Shown: in pieces, positions 16,946-26,365 of the stretch
Position numbering within the stretch: position 1 is the stretch's first letter
Layout: every line of letters begins with the position of its first letter
Assembly: GCF_007993065.1 (NCBI RefSeq)
Contig: NZ_VOPL01000003.1
Location: 248,001 to 312,000 of the forward strand
Length of the DNA stretch: 64,000 nucleotides
Source: Paracoccus aurantiacus
Lineage (GTDB): Bacteria > Pseudomonadota > Alphaproteobacteria > Rhodobacterales > Rhodobacteraceae
Direction: 5' to 3'
Notes under the pieces: generated by a model
Told to the model about the DNA's origin: nothing
What the model saw: only the letters and a program-made list of their open reading frames with translations
Database searches by the model: none
Position numbers and translations under genes: made by a program

Positions 16946-18462
16946 CCGACCGAGCCTTCCAGCGAAATCGCGACCAGCGACTGCGCTTCCATGGCGAATT
17001 CCATCGGCAGGGCCTGCAGCACGTCGCGCACGAAGCCGTTCACGATGACTGCAACCGCCTGTTCTTCGTCCATGCCGCGCTGGCGGCAATAGAACAGCTG
17101 TTCGTCATCGACCTTGCTGGTCGTCGCCTCATGCTCGACCCGGCTGCTGGTGTTCTTCACCTCGATATAGGGCACGGTATGGGCGCCGCACTTATCGCCG
17201 ATAAGAAGCGAGTCGCATTGCGTGTAGTTGCGGCTGTTCGTCGCCCGCGGATGCATGGACACCAACCCGCGATAGGTGTTCTGCGCCTTGCCAGCCGAAA
17301 TCCCTTTCGAAACAATGCGCGAGCGGGTGTTCTTGCCAAGATGGATCATCTTGGTGCCGGTATCGGCCTGCTGCATATTGTTGGCGATGGCGATGGAATA
17401 GAACTCGCCCGAGGATTCCTCGCCCCGCAGGATGCAGGACGGGTATTTCCACGTGATCGCCGAACCGGTTTCCACCTGCGTCCACATCACCTTGGCGCGG
17501 GCCTCGCGGCAATCGGCGCGCTTGGTGACGAAGTTGTAGATACCGCCCTTGCCTTCTTCGTCGCCGGGGAACCAGTTCTGGACGGTCGAGTATTTCACCT
17601 CGGCATCTTCCAGAATCACGATCTCCACCACAGCGGCGTGAAGCTGCGCGGTGTCGCGCTTGGGCGCGGTGCAGCCTTCCAAATAGCTGACGTAAGACCC
17701 TCTATCCGCAATGATCAGCGTGCGTTCGAACTGGCCGGTATTTTCCGCGTTGATACGGAAATAAGTCGATAGTTCCATCGGGCAGGTCACGCCCGGCGGG
17801 ATATAGACGAAGCTGCCATCCGAAAACACGGCGCTGTTCAGCGTGGCATAGAAATTGTCGGTCGGCGGCACGACGCTGCCCAGATATTTCTTCACCAGAT
17901 CGGGATATTCACGGATCGCTTCGGAAATCGAGCAGAAGATGACGCCTGCCTTTTTCAGCTCGTCCTTGAAGGTGGTGCCCACGCTGACGCTGTCGAAAAC
18001 GGCATCGACCGCGACCTTGCGCGCATCGGCAGGGGTGTCTTCCGCACCTTCGACGCCCGCCAGAATCATTTGTTCTTTCAGCGGGATGCCCAGCTTTTCA
18101 TAGGTCGCCAGCAGCTTCGGGTCGACCTCGTCCAGCGATTTGGGCTTCACTTCCATGCTTTTCGGGCGGGCATAGTAATACTGTTCCTGAAAGTCGATCT
18201 CAGGATAGTTCAGCATCGCCCATTTCGGTTCGGCCATGGTGACCCAGCGGCGATAGGCCGCCAGCCGCCATTCGGTCATCCATTCCGGTTCTTCATTCTT
18301 CTGACTGATAAGACGGACGATATCCTCGGAAAGCCCCTTCGGGGCATATTCCATCTCGATCTCCGTATCCCAGCCGTATTTATAGCTGCCCATGTTGGCG
18401 ACGGTCTCGACCGTTTCACGGTCGACGCCTTCGCGCACCTCTAGATCAGGAGTCGTGTTCAT
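16942..18462 (-). CDS. sufB: Fe-S assembly scaffold protein SufB
   Basis: SufB (506 residues) is the core scaffold subunit that receives sulfur and iron. Family-defining segments include [10 protein letters not shown] near the N-terminus, [22 protein letters not shown], and [20 protein letters not shown] with the conserved cysteine used in cluster building. It overlaps the upstream desulfurase gene (ATGA) and the downstream YbjQ gene. Length is normal for alphaproteobacteria. Confidence 0.97.
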   Translation of the reverse strand: MNTTPDLEVREGVDRETVETVANMGSYKYGWDTEIEMEYAPKGLSEDIVRLISQKNEEPEWMTEWRLAAYRRWVTMAEPKWAMLNYPEIDFQEQYYYARPKSMEVKPKSLDEVDPKLLATYEKLGIPLKEQMILAGVEGAEDTPADARKVAVDAVFDSVSVGTTFKDELKKAGVIFCSISEAIREYPDLVKKYLGSVVPPTDNFYATLNSAVFSDGSFVYIPPGVTCPMELSTYFRINAENTGQFERTLIIADRGSYVSYLEGCTAPKRDTAQLHAAVVEIVILEDAEVKYSTVQNWFPGDEEGKGGIYNFVTKRADCREARAKVMWTQVETGSAITWKYPSCILRGEESSGEFYSIAIANNMQQADTGTKMIHLGKNTRSRIVSKGISAGKAQNTYRGLVSMHPRATNSRNYTQCDSLLIGDKCGAHTVPYIEVKNTSSRVEHEATTSKVDDEQLFYCRQRGMDEEQAVAVIVNGFVRDVLQALPMEFAMEAQSLVAISLEGSVG

Positions 18463-19532
18463 CCTTTGTCCTTCCTAAGCCCGGCCTCAGCCGGGCCATT
18501 CCTGTCGCGCCAGCGTGAATACGCGGTTTCCCACGCATCCGCAAATCGGTTGATCTGATCGTCACCCAAAGCTGGGCTTATGGAAACGCGGATCGCCGAT
18601 TGCGCGGTGCTGTCATCAAAACCCATCGCCTGAAGCGTGCCGCTGGCACGGATCTTGCCCGAAGAACAGGCCGATCCCGCTGACACCGCAAATCCTGCCA
18701 GATCCATCTGCATGACCTGCGTTTCACCCTTCCAACCGGATGTAAGAATGCAGGTCGTATTCGGCAAGCGCCGCGCGTCTTTTCCTGCAATCACAGCGCC
18801 GGGGGCTGCAGCCAGCAAACGCGCCTCCAACGCGTCGCGGCGGGCCGCTACTTCGTCCCATAATCCGGCATCCAGATCGCGCTGTGCGGCCACCGCAGCC
18901 GCGGCGAAGCCGGCAATCCCGATCATATTCTCGGTTCCGCCGCGCCGGCCCTGCTCCTGCCCGCCACCGCGCAGCAGGGCCTGAATATCGGTGCCTTTCT
19001 TCAGGATCAGTGCGCCGATCCCCTTCGGCCCGCCCAGCTTATGCGCGCTGACAAAGCCCGCTGTGACGCCCAGCCAATTGAAGGCAAAGGGAATTTTTCC
19101 GAAGGCTTGTGTCAGATCGCTGGACGCCAGCCCCTCGGGCAAAGCCTGAATCACCCCGGTTTCATTATTCGCAAGCTGCAGACTTGCCCGCGCGGGATCG
19201 GGAACGGTGACGATCCCATTGCCGTCCACCGCCAGATCCTGCTCGCACCACGCCTTCACGGCACTATGTTCGACAGCCGCGCAATGAACGCCCTGCCCGG
19301 CCAGCACCATCGCCGCCGCTTCGGTCGCGCCAGAGGTGAAGATCACATCCGCACCTTCCGCACCCAAGGCGACCGCTACCTGTTCGCGCGCGCGCTCCAG
19401 CGCCATTTTGGCCGCCCGGCCTTCGCTGTGAACCGATGACGGGTTTCCCGCGACCTCCATCGCATCGCGCATCGCGGCCTTCACCTCGTCACGCAATGGG
19501 GTCGTGGCGTTCCAGTCCAGATAGGCCCTCAT
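18459..19532 (-). CDS. Second cysteine desulfurase (IscS/NifS type)
   Basis: This 357-residue group I PLP enzyme differs from SufS. K165 in [11 protein letters not shown] is the PLP lysine and C289 in SAGSACSSG is the catalytic cysteine on its flexible loop. It is shorter than E. coli IscS (404), which is common for this rhodobacterial form. The start at 19532 ([12 protein letters not shown]) overlaps the coaBC stop; the longer frame to 19898 lies within coaBC. It may supply sulfur to SufBCD directly or to other thiolation pathways. Confidence 0.93.
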   Translation of the reverse strand: MRAYLDWNATTPLRDEVKAAMRDAMEVAGNPSSVHSEGRAAKMALERAREQVAVALGAEGADVIFTSGATEAAAMVLAGQGVHCAAVEHSAVKAWCEQDLAVDGNGIVTVPDPARASLQLANNETGVIQALPEGLASSDLTQAFGKIPFAFNWLGVTAGFVSAHKLGGPKGIGALILKKGTDIQALLRGGGQEQGRRGGTENMIGIAGFAAAAVAAQRDLDAGLWDEVAARRDALEARLLAAAPGAVIAGKDARRLPNTTCILTSGWKGETQVMQMDLAGFAVSAGSACSSGKIRASGTLQAMGFDDSTAQSAIRVSISPALGDDQINRFADAWETAYSRWRDRNGPAEAGLRKDKG

Positions 19533-20797
19533 TTCAGCGCCTCGGCAATTCTGCTGGCCAGCTTCTGCGCCACCTCGTCCTTGCCCATGCGCGGCCAGGC
19601 ATCCGCGCCGTCGGCAGAAATCAGCGTGACAGTATTCTCTGACCCGCCGAATGTCCCCGTCCCCGGCGAGACATCGTTCGCAACGATCCAGTCGCAGCCC
19701 TTTCGCTGTCGCTTCGACGTCGCGTGCTCGACCACGTTGTCTGTCTCGGCAGCGAAGCCCACCACCAGCTTCGGGCGACGCTTCCGAAGCTTGCTGACCC
19801 AAGCCAGAATGTCGGGGTTTTCCGCGAATTCCAGAACCGGCATTCTGCCGGAGCCGTCCTTTTTCATCTTCTTTCCTGCGGCATTTGCGATCTTCCAATC
19901 CGCCACAGCCGCCGCCATGACAGCCGCGTCAGCGGGCAGCGCCGCCTCGACGGCGTCACGCATCTCATCGGCGGTCTCGACAGGAATTACATCGACCCCA
20001 TCCGGTGGCGAGACGCTGGCCGGGCCGGTCACGAAGCTGACCCGCGCACCAAGATCGCGCAATGCTGCAGCAATCGCTGTGCCTTGCGCGCCAGACGAAC
20101 GGTTCGAGATGTAGCGCACAGGGTCAATCGCCTCTTGCGTGGGACCAGAGGTCACGATGACATGCCGCCCGTTCAGCGGTCCGACCTTGATCTCCGGCCC
20201 GAGGCGCAACCGCTCATTTGGCGAAGGTGCCGCAGCCGGAATGCCCGCCGCGCCAGCGCCAGCCAGCGCATCGCGAATCGCTGCGACAATATCTTCCGGC
20301 TCTGCAGCGCGACCGGGGCCGAATTCGCCGCAGGCCATATCACCCTCATCCGGTCCGACGATCAGAACGCCGTCGCCGCGCAGCGTGGCAAGATTGCGTT
20401 GCGTAGCGGGATGCAACCACATCCTGACATTCATTGCAGGCGCGATCAGCACCCGCTTATCCGTCGCCATCAGCAGGGTCGAGGCCAGATCGTCCGCATG
20501 CCCGCCCGCCATTTTTGCCATCAGATCGGCGGTCGCAGGGGACACGACGACAATATCTGCATCGCGTGACAGCTGGATGTGACCCATCTCTGCCTCGCGC
20601 GTCAGGTCGAACAGGTCGCGATGCACCGGCTCTGCCGACAGCGCCGCAACGGAAAGCGGCGTCACGAATTCTTCGGCAGCGCGTGTCAGCACGGGCACCA
20701 CGCGACATCCCTCGCGGCGGAGTTCGCGGATCAAGGTCAGCGATTTATAGGCCGCGATCCCGCCGCCGATGACCAACAGAATGCGGCTGCCCTGCAT
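19529..20797 (-). CDS. coaBC: Bifunctional phosphopantothenoylcysteine decarboxylase/synthetase CoaBC
   Basis: CoaBC (422 residues) makes 4'-phosphopantetheine for coenzyme A from phosphopantothenate and cysteine. The CoaC flavoprotein half holds VIGGGIAAYKSL, the catalytic histidine region EMGHIQLSRDAD, and PAMNVRMW; the flexible-loop cysteine is in DMACGEFGPGR. The CoaB half starts near residue 200 with VIVTSGPTQEAIDPVRYISN. It is the first gene of the overlapping run that leads into the SUF genes and also uses cysteine, a loose metabolic link. The 128-base gap to comM must hold its promoter. Confidence 0.96.
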   Translation of the reverse strand: MQGSRILLVIGGGIAAYKSLTLIRELRREGCRVVPVLTRAAEEFVTPLSVAALSAEPVHRDLFDLTREAEMGHIQLSRDADIVVVSPATADLMAKMAGGHADDLASTLLMATDKRVLIAPAMNVRMWLHPATQRNLATLRGDGVLIVGPDEGDMACGEFGPGRAAEPEDIVAAIRDALAGAGAAGIPAAAPSPNERLRLGPEIKVGPLNGRHVIVTSGPTQEAIDPVRYISNRSSGAQGTAIAAALRDLGARVSFVTGPASVSPPDGVDVIPVETADEMRDAVEAALPADAAVMAAAVADWKIANAAGKKMKKDGSGRMPVLEFAENPDILAWVSKLRKRRPKLVVGFAAETDNVVEHATSKRQRKGCDWIVANDVSPGTGTFGGSENTVTLISADGADAWPRMGKDEVAQKLASRIAEALK

Positions 20798-20925
20798 TGC
20801 CGACTCCCTATAGCTGCCCCATGCAGATATGCGACACGACCGCAGACGGCAAGGAAACCCGTCTGGGACTGCGTTAACCGATCCTTAAACGCTTCGCTCC
20901 TAATCTGCGCCGAAAGGAGTGGGGT

Positions 20926-22452
20926 ATGGTGGCAATCGCCTATTCGGTCGCCTTCGAAGGCGTCGAAGGCCGTCTGGTCGAGGTTCAAAGCTCCGTCGCG
21001 GCGGGGCTGCCCGGCTTCTCGATCGTCGGCCTGCCTGACAAGGCGGTCTCGGAAGCGCGTGAACGGGTGCGCGCGGCCTTCGGCTCGCTTTCCATTGCGA
21101 TGCCCTCGAAAAGGATAACCGTGAACCTGTCGCCGGCCGATCTGCCGAAGGAAGGGTCGCATTTCGACCTGCCAATCGCGCTTTCGGTGCTGGCAGCGCT
21201 GGATCTGCTGCCAGCAGATGCGCTCTCCGGCGTCGTCGCCTTGGGCGAACTGGCGCTTGATGGCAGGTTGGTTCAGGTTGCGGGCGCGCTGCCTGCTGCC
21301 ATGACCTCGGCCGAAGATGACCGGGCGCTGATCTGTCCCTCGGCAAGCGCGCCCGAGGCCGCATGGGTCGGCTCGGTCCCGGTGTTCGGCGCATCGCATC
21401 TGCGCGAGGTGATCGACCATTTGACCGAGCGCGCGCCCCTGCGACGCGCCCGTCCGGGCGATGCGTCGGCAAGCGTCGGCTACGGCGATCTGCGTGAAGT
21501 AAAGGGGCAGGAACGCGCGAAACGCGTCATGGAGATTGCCGCCGCGGGACGCCACCATCTGATGATGGTCGGTCCGCCTGGTGCCGGCAAATCCATGCTC
21601 GCCGCGCGCCTGCCAGGTCTGATACCCCCGCTTGCGCCGGCAGAAGCGCTTGAAACCGCGATGATCCATTCGCTTGCAGGGCTGCTGAAGGATGGTGGTA
21701 TTCCGCGTCATGCACCCTATCGCGACCCGCACCACACGGCGTCGATGGCTGCTATCGTCGGCGGCGGGCGCGGCGCGCGGCCCGGCGAGATAAGCCTCGC
21801 CCATAACGGCGTTCTGTTCATGGACGAATTTCCGGAATTTTCGCGCCAGGTCCTGGACACGCTGCGCCAGCCCGTCGAAACCGGCGAGGTCGTGGTCGCT
21901 CGCGCGAATGCCCATATCAGATATCCCGCACGCTTTCTGCTGGTCGCCGCCGCCAATCCCTGCCGCTGTGGCTATCTGGCGGATCCCGCGCGTGCCTGCG
22001 CCCGCGTTCCCGTTTGCGGCGAAGATTACCTCGGGCGGATTTCGGGTCCGTTGATGGACCGCTTCGATTTGCGCATCGAGGTGCCCGCAGTTGGGCTGGA
22101 CGACCTGAACCTGCCCGCGTCCGGCGACACCTCGGCAGTGGTCGCTGCCCGCGTGGCGGCCGCCCGCAAGCGGCAGACAGACCGATTCGCGCGATATGAA
22201 TTCGGTGGCTCAGCGCCTCGCTGCAATTCCGACACGCCGCCGGCACTTCTTGACGAAATCGCGGCGCCCGACGCGGCTGGACGCGATCTGATCCAGCAGG
22301 CAGCCGACAAACTTGGCCTCACCGCGCGCGGCTATCATCGCATTCTGCGCACTGCACGCACCATTGCCGATCTGGACGACAGCGACAATGTCGGATCCAA
22401 TCATCTGGCCGAGGCCATAAGTTACCGGCTTCCTTTCATCAGGGGTGGTTAG
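20926..22452 (+). CDS. comM: YifB/ComM family AAA+ ATPase (Mg-chelatase-like)
   Basis: This is a 508-residue protein. The N-terminal ChlI-like domain includes LPGFSIVGLPDKAVSEARER; the AAA+ domain has Walker A GPPGAGKSM near residue 215 and Walker B GVLFMDEFPEF near residue 297; a C-terminal Mg_chelatase domain follows. A CRCGYLADPARAC cysteine cluster lies near residue 346. In Vibrio and others ComM is a branch-migration helicase in natural transformation; in many bacteria its role is untested. A strong site AAAGGAG precedes the start. It is divergent from coaBC. Confidence 0.93.
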   Translation: MVAIAYSVAFEGVEGRLVEVQSSVAAGLPGFSIVGLPDKAVSEARERVRAAFGSLSIAMPSKRITVNLSPADLPKEGSHFDLPIALSVLAALDLLPADALSGVVALGELALDGRLVQVAGALPAAMTSAEDDRALICPSASAPEAAWVGSVPVFGASHLREVIDHLTERAPLRRARPGDASASVGYGDLREVKGQERAKRVMEIAAAGRHHLMMVGPPGAGKSMLAARLPGLIPPLAPAEALETAMIHSLAGLLKDGGIPRHAPYRDPHHTASMAAIVGGGRGARPGEISLAHNGVLFMDEFPEFSRQVLDTLRQPVETGEVVVARANAHIRYPARFLLVAAANPCRCGYLADPARACARVPVCGEDYLGRISGPLMDRFDLRIEVPAVGLDDLNLPASGDTSAVVAARVAAARKRQTDRFARYEFGGSAPRCNSDTPPALLDEIAAPDAAGRDLIQQAADKLGLTARGYHRILRTARTIADLDDSDNVGSNHLAEAISYRLPFIRGG

Positions 22453-22661
22453 GTTGCACTCCAGGTAGCCCCGATTCGGCGAATGCGTCGCACAGCCTCG
22501 GGTCGAAGGAAGGAATGTCTCGACCGGGTCACGTCGACTGGCAGCGCCTTATGTCGGACGCACGGTCTGCGCGGACCTGAACGCGTCAACCACCGTGCGA
22601 AACCTGAAAACCCATCCCGCGACGTCCAGCTTACCGCCGCTCAGGTCGGCCCCGGAAGCCG
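22453..22661. other. Intergenic region between convergent comM and gshB
   Basis: This 209-base gap has no convincing gene. A 60-codon frame at 22483-22665 on the plus strand lacks a ribosome site and has the arginine-rich composition of a random frame in GC-rich DNA. No clear terminator hairpin was found by eye. Confidence 0.4.
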
Positions 22662-23609
22662 TTAGCGCGCCGCCAGCTTACTTTCGATTGCGTCCCAAAT
22701 CAGGGCCGCGCCATTGGTTCCGTCAAACCGTTCAAGCTCCTGCAGTCCGGTCGGCGAGGTCACGTTGATTTCCGTCAGCCAGCCGTCGATCACGTCGATG
22801 CCCGTGAAAAGCAGCCCCTTCTCCTTCAGGGCCGGGCCGATCGCAGCGCAGATCTCGCGCTCCTTCGCGGTCAGCTCCGTCTTTTCGGGCCTGCCGCCGA
22901 CATGCATATTCGACCGCGCCTCTCCCTGCGCGGGGACGCGGTTGATCGCGCCAATCGGCTCTCCATCGACAAGGATGATGCGCTTGTCGCCATCCTTGAC
23001 CGCTGGCAGATAGCGCTGCGCGATTACGGGCTCACGGTTCAGGCCGGCGAAGAACTCCATCAAGGACGAAAGGTTCGGATCGTCGGGGCGAAGGTGGAAC
23101 ACGCCGGCCCCGCCATTTCCGTAAAGCGGTTTGACGATGATGTCGCCATGCGCCTCGCGGAAGGCGCGAATTTCGGCGATGTCGCGGGTAATCAAGGTCT
23201 CTGGCGTAAGCGCGGGAAAGTCCAGAACCATCAGCTTTTCGGGACTGTTGCGCACCCAGAACGGGTCGTTGACCACCAGGGTTTCGTCGCGCACGCGATC
23301 CAGAAGGTGCGTCGACGTTACGTAACCCATGTCGAATGGCGGGTCCTGGCGAAGCCAGACGACATCGAATTCGCCCAGCTCTACGGTGGCCCAATCGCCA
23401 AAATCTACATGATTTCCCTGCTCGCGCCGCAGCGTGACCGGACGGCCCTTGGCGTATACACGCCCTGCGCGATAAGTCAGCCGATCGACGATATACTGGA
23501 ACAGGCGATGTCCGCGCGCCTCTGCCTCCAGGCCGATCCGGAACGTGCTGTCCCCGTCGATAGAGACGTCTTCGATCGGGTCCATCTGCAGCGCAACATA
23601 AAGGCTCAT
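22662..23609 (-). CDS. gshB: Glutathione synthetase
   Basis: GshB (315 residues) joins gamma-glutamylcysteine with glycine using ATP in the cytoplasm. The ATP-grasp fold shows [35 protein letters not shown] and the C-terminal [14 protein letters not shown]. The N-terminus [20 protein letters not shown] is standard for the enzyme. It stands downstream of yraN with a 94-base gap, so it probably has its own promoter. Confidence 0.97.
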   Translation of the reverse strand: MSLYVALQMDPIEDVSIDGDSTFRIGLEAEARGHRLFQYIVDRLTYRAGRVYAKGRPVTLRREQGNHVDFGDWATVELGEFDVVWLRQDPPFDMGYVTSTHLLDRVRDETLVVNDPFWVRNSPEKLMVLDFPALTPETLITRDIAEIRAFREAHGDIIVKPLYGNGGAGVFHLRPDDPNLSSLMEFFAGLNREPVIAQRYLPAVKDGDKRIILVDGEPIGAINRVPAQGEARSNMHVGGRPEKTELTAKEREICAAIGPALKEKGLLFTGIDVIDGWLTEINVTSPTGLQELERFDGTNGAALIWDAIESKLAAR

Positions 23610-23703
23610 GGCAGCATCCTTTGAGGTTTCGCTGCCTTGTGGGGCGATACGCGCCGCAATTCAACCCGCGATCACCCTGGTGAACCCACGATCACTCAGC
23701 GGT

Positions 23704-24162
23704 TCAATCCATGCCAAAGGCGTTTTCGATAATTTCGACCCTGCCGAACTGATCGACAAGTGCTGCGTCAAGTCGCATGTCAGTTTGAAGGCCAGAGGGT
23801 AGCCCGCCACAAAATTCAATCGCGGCGTGACAGATTCGATTCATCTGCGCGCGGTTGATCCGCGCCGCCGCACGAGAGAAATCCTTTGACGCCTTCACCT
23901 CTACGAAGATGTAGGTGCTGTCCTTGCGCAGGATCAGGTCAACTTCGCCGGACTTGCCACGCCAGCGCGTCTGTATCAGGTCGTAGCCCCTGCGCAGATA
24001 TCTGTCGGAAACGGTGCCTTCGGCAATCCGGCCGGCATCATATGCAGTCTTGCCGCGGGCGCGGCGCGATGACGACACCTTTCGCGGCGGCACGCTTGAT
24101 CGCTGCCCCGGCGGGACGACCGGCACGGCTTCAACCCGGTCAAAATCGAAACAAAGCTGCAT
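23704..24162 (-). CDS. yraN: YraN/UPF0102 family putative endonuclease-like protein
   Basis: This 152-residue protein has the YraN core with GRIAEGTVSDRYLRRGYDL, RWRGKSGEVDLILR and YIFVEVKASKDF, which resemble the catalytic E-D-ExK core of Holliday-junction-like nucleases. About 35 extra residues precede the core, longer than usual (family about 115-125), and are basic and proline-rich. It sits three bases after rsmI, a conserved pairing in proteobacteria. Its cellular role is not established. Confidence 0.9.
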   Translation of the reverse strand: MQLCFDFDRVEAVPVVPPGQRSSVPPRKVSSSRRARGKTAYDAGRIAEGTVSDRYLRRGYDLIQTRWRGKSGEVDLILRKDSTYIFVEVKASKDFSRAAARINRAQMNRICHAAIEFCGGLPSGLQTDMRLDAALVDQFGRVEIIENAFGMD

Positions 24163-24165
24163 TCC

Positions 24166-25056
24166 TCATCCTTTGCCCAGAGTCAGCCCGATCTGATAGG
24201 CATCACGGCGCGAAATTCCGTATTTTTCGGCGACTGCCGTTGCGGCATCCCGCAGCGACATGTCACCCAACATCGTCGAGAGCATTTCCGTAATTTCCGC
24301 CTCATCGGGCAGATTTGCCTGAGGACGGTCAAGAACGAGCACCACTTCCCCCTTTACCCCTTTTTCAGGAAGGTTTTCGTACAGGTCCTGCGCGGTACCG
24401 CGCAGGACTTCTTCGAATTTCTTCGTCAGCTCCCTGCAAAGAACGATAATCCGCTTCGGTTCAATCTCGCACAGAATTCCCAATGTTTGCTTAACGCGCC
24501 TAGGGCTTTCGAAAAGAATGACTGTCGCGTCGACAGCCGCGGCTTCGGTCAGCCAGCTTTTCTTCTGCCCGCCCGATTGCGGCGGAAAGCCCGCGAACAG
24601 GAAGCGGTCGCTTGGCAGGCCGGCGACACTCAGCGCCGCCAGCGCAGCCGACGGACCCGGCAACGGATGGACGCGCACATCCCTGGCGATCGCCTCGCGG
24701 GCAAGCCGGAAGCCAGGATCCGCAACCAAAGGCGTCCCCGCCTCGGAAAAATATGCGACTGAATTGCCGTCGCTCATCGCAGCGACCAGAGGGCTGGCCT
24801 GCTTCATTTCGTTATGATCGTGATAGGCGATTATCCGCCGACCGCGCAGCGGCACGCCGTGAATATCCATCAGGTGACGCAATGTCCGTGTGTCCTCGGC
24901 AGCCAGGATATCCGCCGCATTCAACACATCCAGCGCGCGCAGCGTGATGTCGCGCGCAGTACCGATCGGTGTCGCGACCAGATAGAGGCCCGCCTCAAGG
25001 CGTGGCGCCTCGATGCGAGCGGAGAGCGTTTCGGGTCCGTGGGTGTCAGCGTTCAA
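24166..25056 (-). CDS. rsmI: 16S rRNA (cytidine-1402-2'-O)-methyltransferase RsmI
   Basis: RsmI (296 residues) methylates the ribose of C1402 in the ribosomal decoding centre. The tetrapyrrole-methylase fold is shown by GLYLVATPIGTARDITLRAL, AEDTRTLRHL, YFSEAGTPLVADPGFRL and PGPSAALAAL. The start is taken as TTG at 25056, placed after GGGAGA; no in-frame ATG exists nearby upstream. It likely forms an operon with yraN and is divergent from the lipoprotein gene at 25177. Confidence 0.95.
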   Translation of the reverse strand: MNADTHGPETLSARIEAPRLEAGLYLVATPIGTARDITLRALDVLNAADILAAEDTRTLRHLMDIHGVPLRGRRIIAYHDHNEMKQASPLVAAMSDGNSVAYFSEAGTPLVADPGFRLAREAIARDVRVHPLPGPSAALAALSVAGLPSDRFLFAGFPPQSGGQKKSWLTEAAAVDATVILFESPRRVKQTLGILCEIEPKRIIVLCRELTKKFEEVLRGTAQDLYENLPEKGVKGEVVLVLDRPQANLPDEAEITEMLSTMLGDMSLRDAATAVAEKYGISRRDAYQIGLTLGKG

Positions 25057-25176
25057 GGCATTCTCTCCCGGCAGTAGCGCATGGTCTGGTGGCCCGGCGG
25101 TCGCGTTGCCAAGGCTCTGTCTAGCGAATAGTGTTCAGCAAAAAGCCGCAACTCCTGACAATAGGGAATCATCGTG

Positions 25177-26364
25177 ATGTTCACCATTGCCAAGCGAATC
25201 ACGCGCCGCGTCGCGCAGGCGGGTGTCGTGGCAGCGGCTCTTGCCGTCGCCGCCTGCCAGCCGACAAGCCTCGGGCGCTCCGGGCCCGCAATAGGCCCGC
25301 AGATCGACCCGAGCCAACCGGTTCAGGTCGCCCTCCTCGTGCCCGGCGGCACGGGAAATGCCGATCTGGACTGGCTCGGCCGCTCGCTTTCCAATTCCGC
25401 GCGCATGGCCGCGGCAGATGCGCGCGGCGCGCAGATCGACCTGCGCGTCTATCCGACCACCCCGGCCGAGGGGTCTGCCGTCGCCGCAGCCGAGAAAGCC
25501 GCTGCCGAAGGCGCAAAGATCATTCTCGGGCCGCTCTTTGCCGATTCGGCGAATGCCGTCGGCAATGCGATGAAGGACAACAATCTGAATGTCCTGTCAT
25601 TCTCCAACAACCCGGATATTGCGGGCGGGAATGTCTATGTTCTTGGCAATACTTTCCAGAATGTCGCCGACCGTCTGGTGAAATACGGCGTCCGTCAGGG
25701 ACTGAGCCGCTTCCTGATGGTCTATGAGAACGACCCCGCCGGACAGATCGGCGCAAGCGCGATCCAGACCGCCATTGCCCAGAACGGCGCGACCCTTACC
25801 GGACGCCAACAGCACGCCCTGTCGCAAGAGAGCATCGACGCGATCATCCCCGCGGTCACCAACGCAGCGAAATCCGGCCAGATCGATGCGATCTTCATGA
25901 CCGCCAACCAGCAGGCCGTCCTGCCCTATCTGACCGACAGGCTGAATGCGGCCGGGGTCAGTTCGCGCGATGCCCAGTTCATGGGCCTGACCCGCTGGGA
26001 TATTCCTGCCGCGCGTCTGCAACTTCCGGGCGTTCAGGGTGGCTGGTTCGCGCTTCCTGATACGTCGCTGCAAAGCCAGTTCGTTTCGCGCTATCGCAGC
26101 GCTTACGGAGAGGCCCCGCACGAGTTGGGCTCGCTCGGCTATGACGGGGTCGCAGCCATCGCGGCGCTTGTGGGATCGGGCAACAAGAACGCGGTCAACA
26201 CGATCGGGCTGACCCGTCCGGCAGGCTTCGCCGGCATCAACGGCGTCTTCCGGCTGCGCCCGAACGGCACGAATGAACGTGGCATGGCCATTGCGACGAT
26301 CAACAATGGCGCGGTCGTCGTGATCGACCCGGCGCCACGCAGCTTCGGCGGCTTCGGGTTCTGA
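25177..26364 (+). CDS. Penicillin-binding protein activator (LppC/LpoA-like) lipoprotein
   Basis: This 395-residue protein has an N-terminal lipoprotein signal with lipobox VAAC (C27). The rest is a periplasmic-binding-protein fold with VALLVPGGTGN, ILGPLFADSANAV and FMGLTRWDIPAARLQLPGVQGGW. It corresponds to the C-terminal PBP-like domain of E. coli LpoA without its TPR part, the usual alphaproteobacterial form. A GTG three bases upstream (25174) is an alternative start. It shares the intergenic region with rsmI, a widely conserved divergent arrangement. Confidence 0.9.
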   Translation: MFTIAKRITRRVAQAGVVAAALAVAACQPTSLGRSGPAIGPQIDPSQPVQVALLVPGGTGNADLDWLGRSLSNSARMAAADARGAQIDLRVYPTTPAEGSAVAAAEKAAAEGAKIILGPLFADSANAVGNAMKDNNLNVLSFSNNPDIAGGNVYVLGNTFQNVADRLVKYGVRQGLSRFLMVYENDPAGQIGASAIQTAIAQNGATLTGRQQHALSQESIDAIIPAVTNAAKSGQIDAIFMTANQQAVLPYLTDRLNAAGVSSRDAQFMGLTRWDIPAARLQLPGVQGGWFALPDTSLQSQFVSRYRSAYGEAPHELGSLGYDGVAAIAALVGSGNKNAVNTIGLTRPAGFAGINGVFRLRPNGTNERGMAIATINNGAVVVIDPAPRSFGGFGF

Positions 26365-26365
26365 T

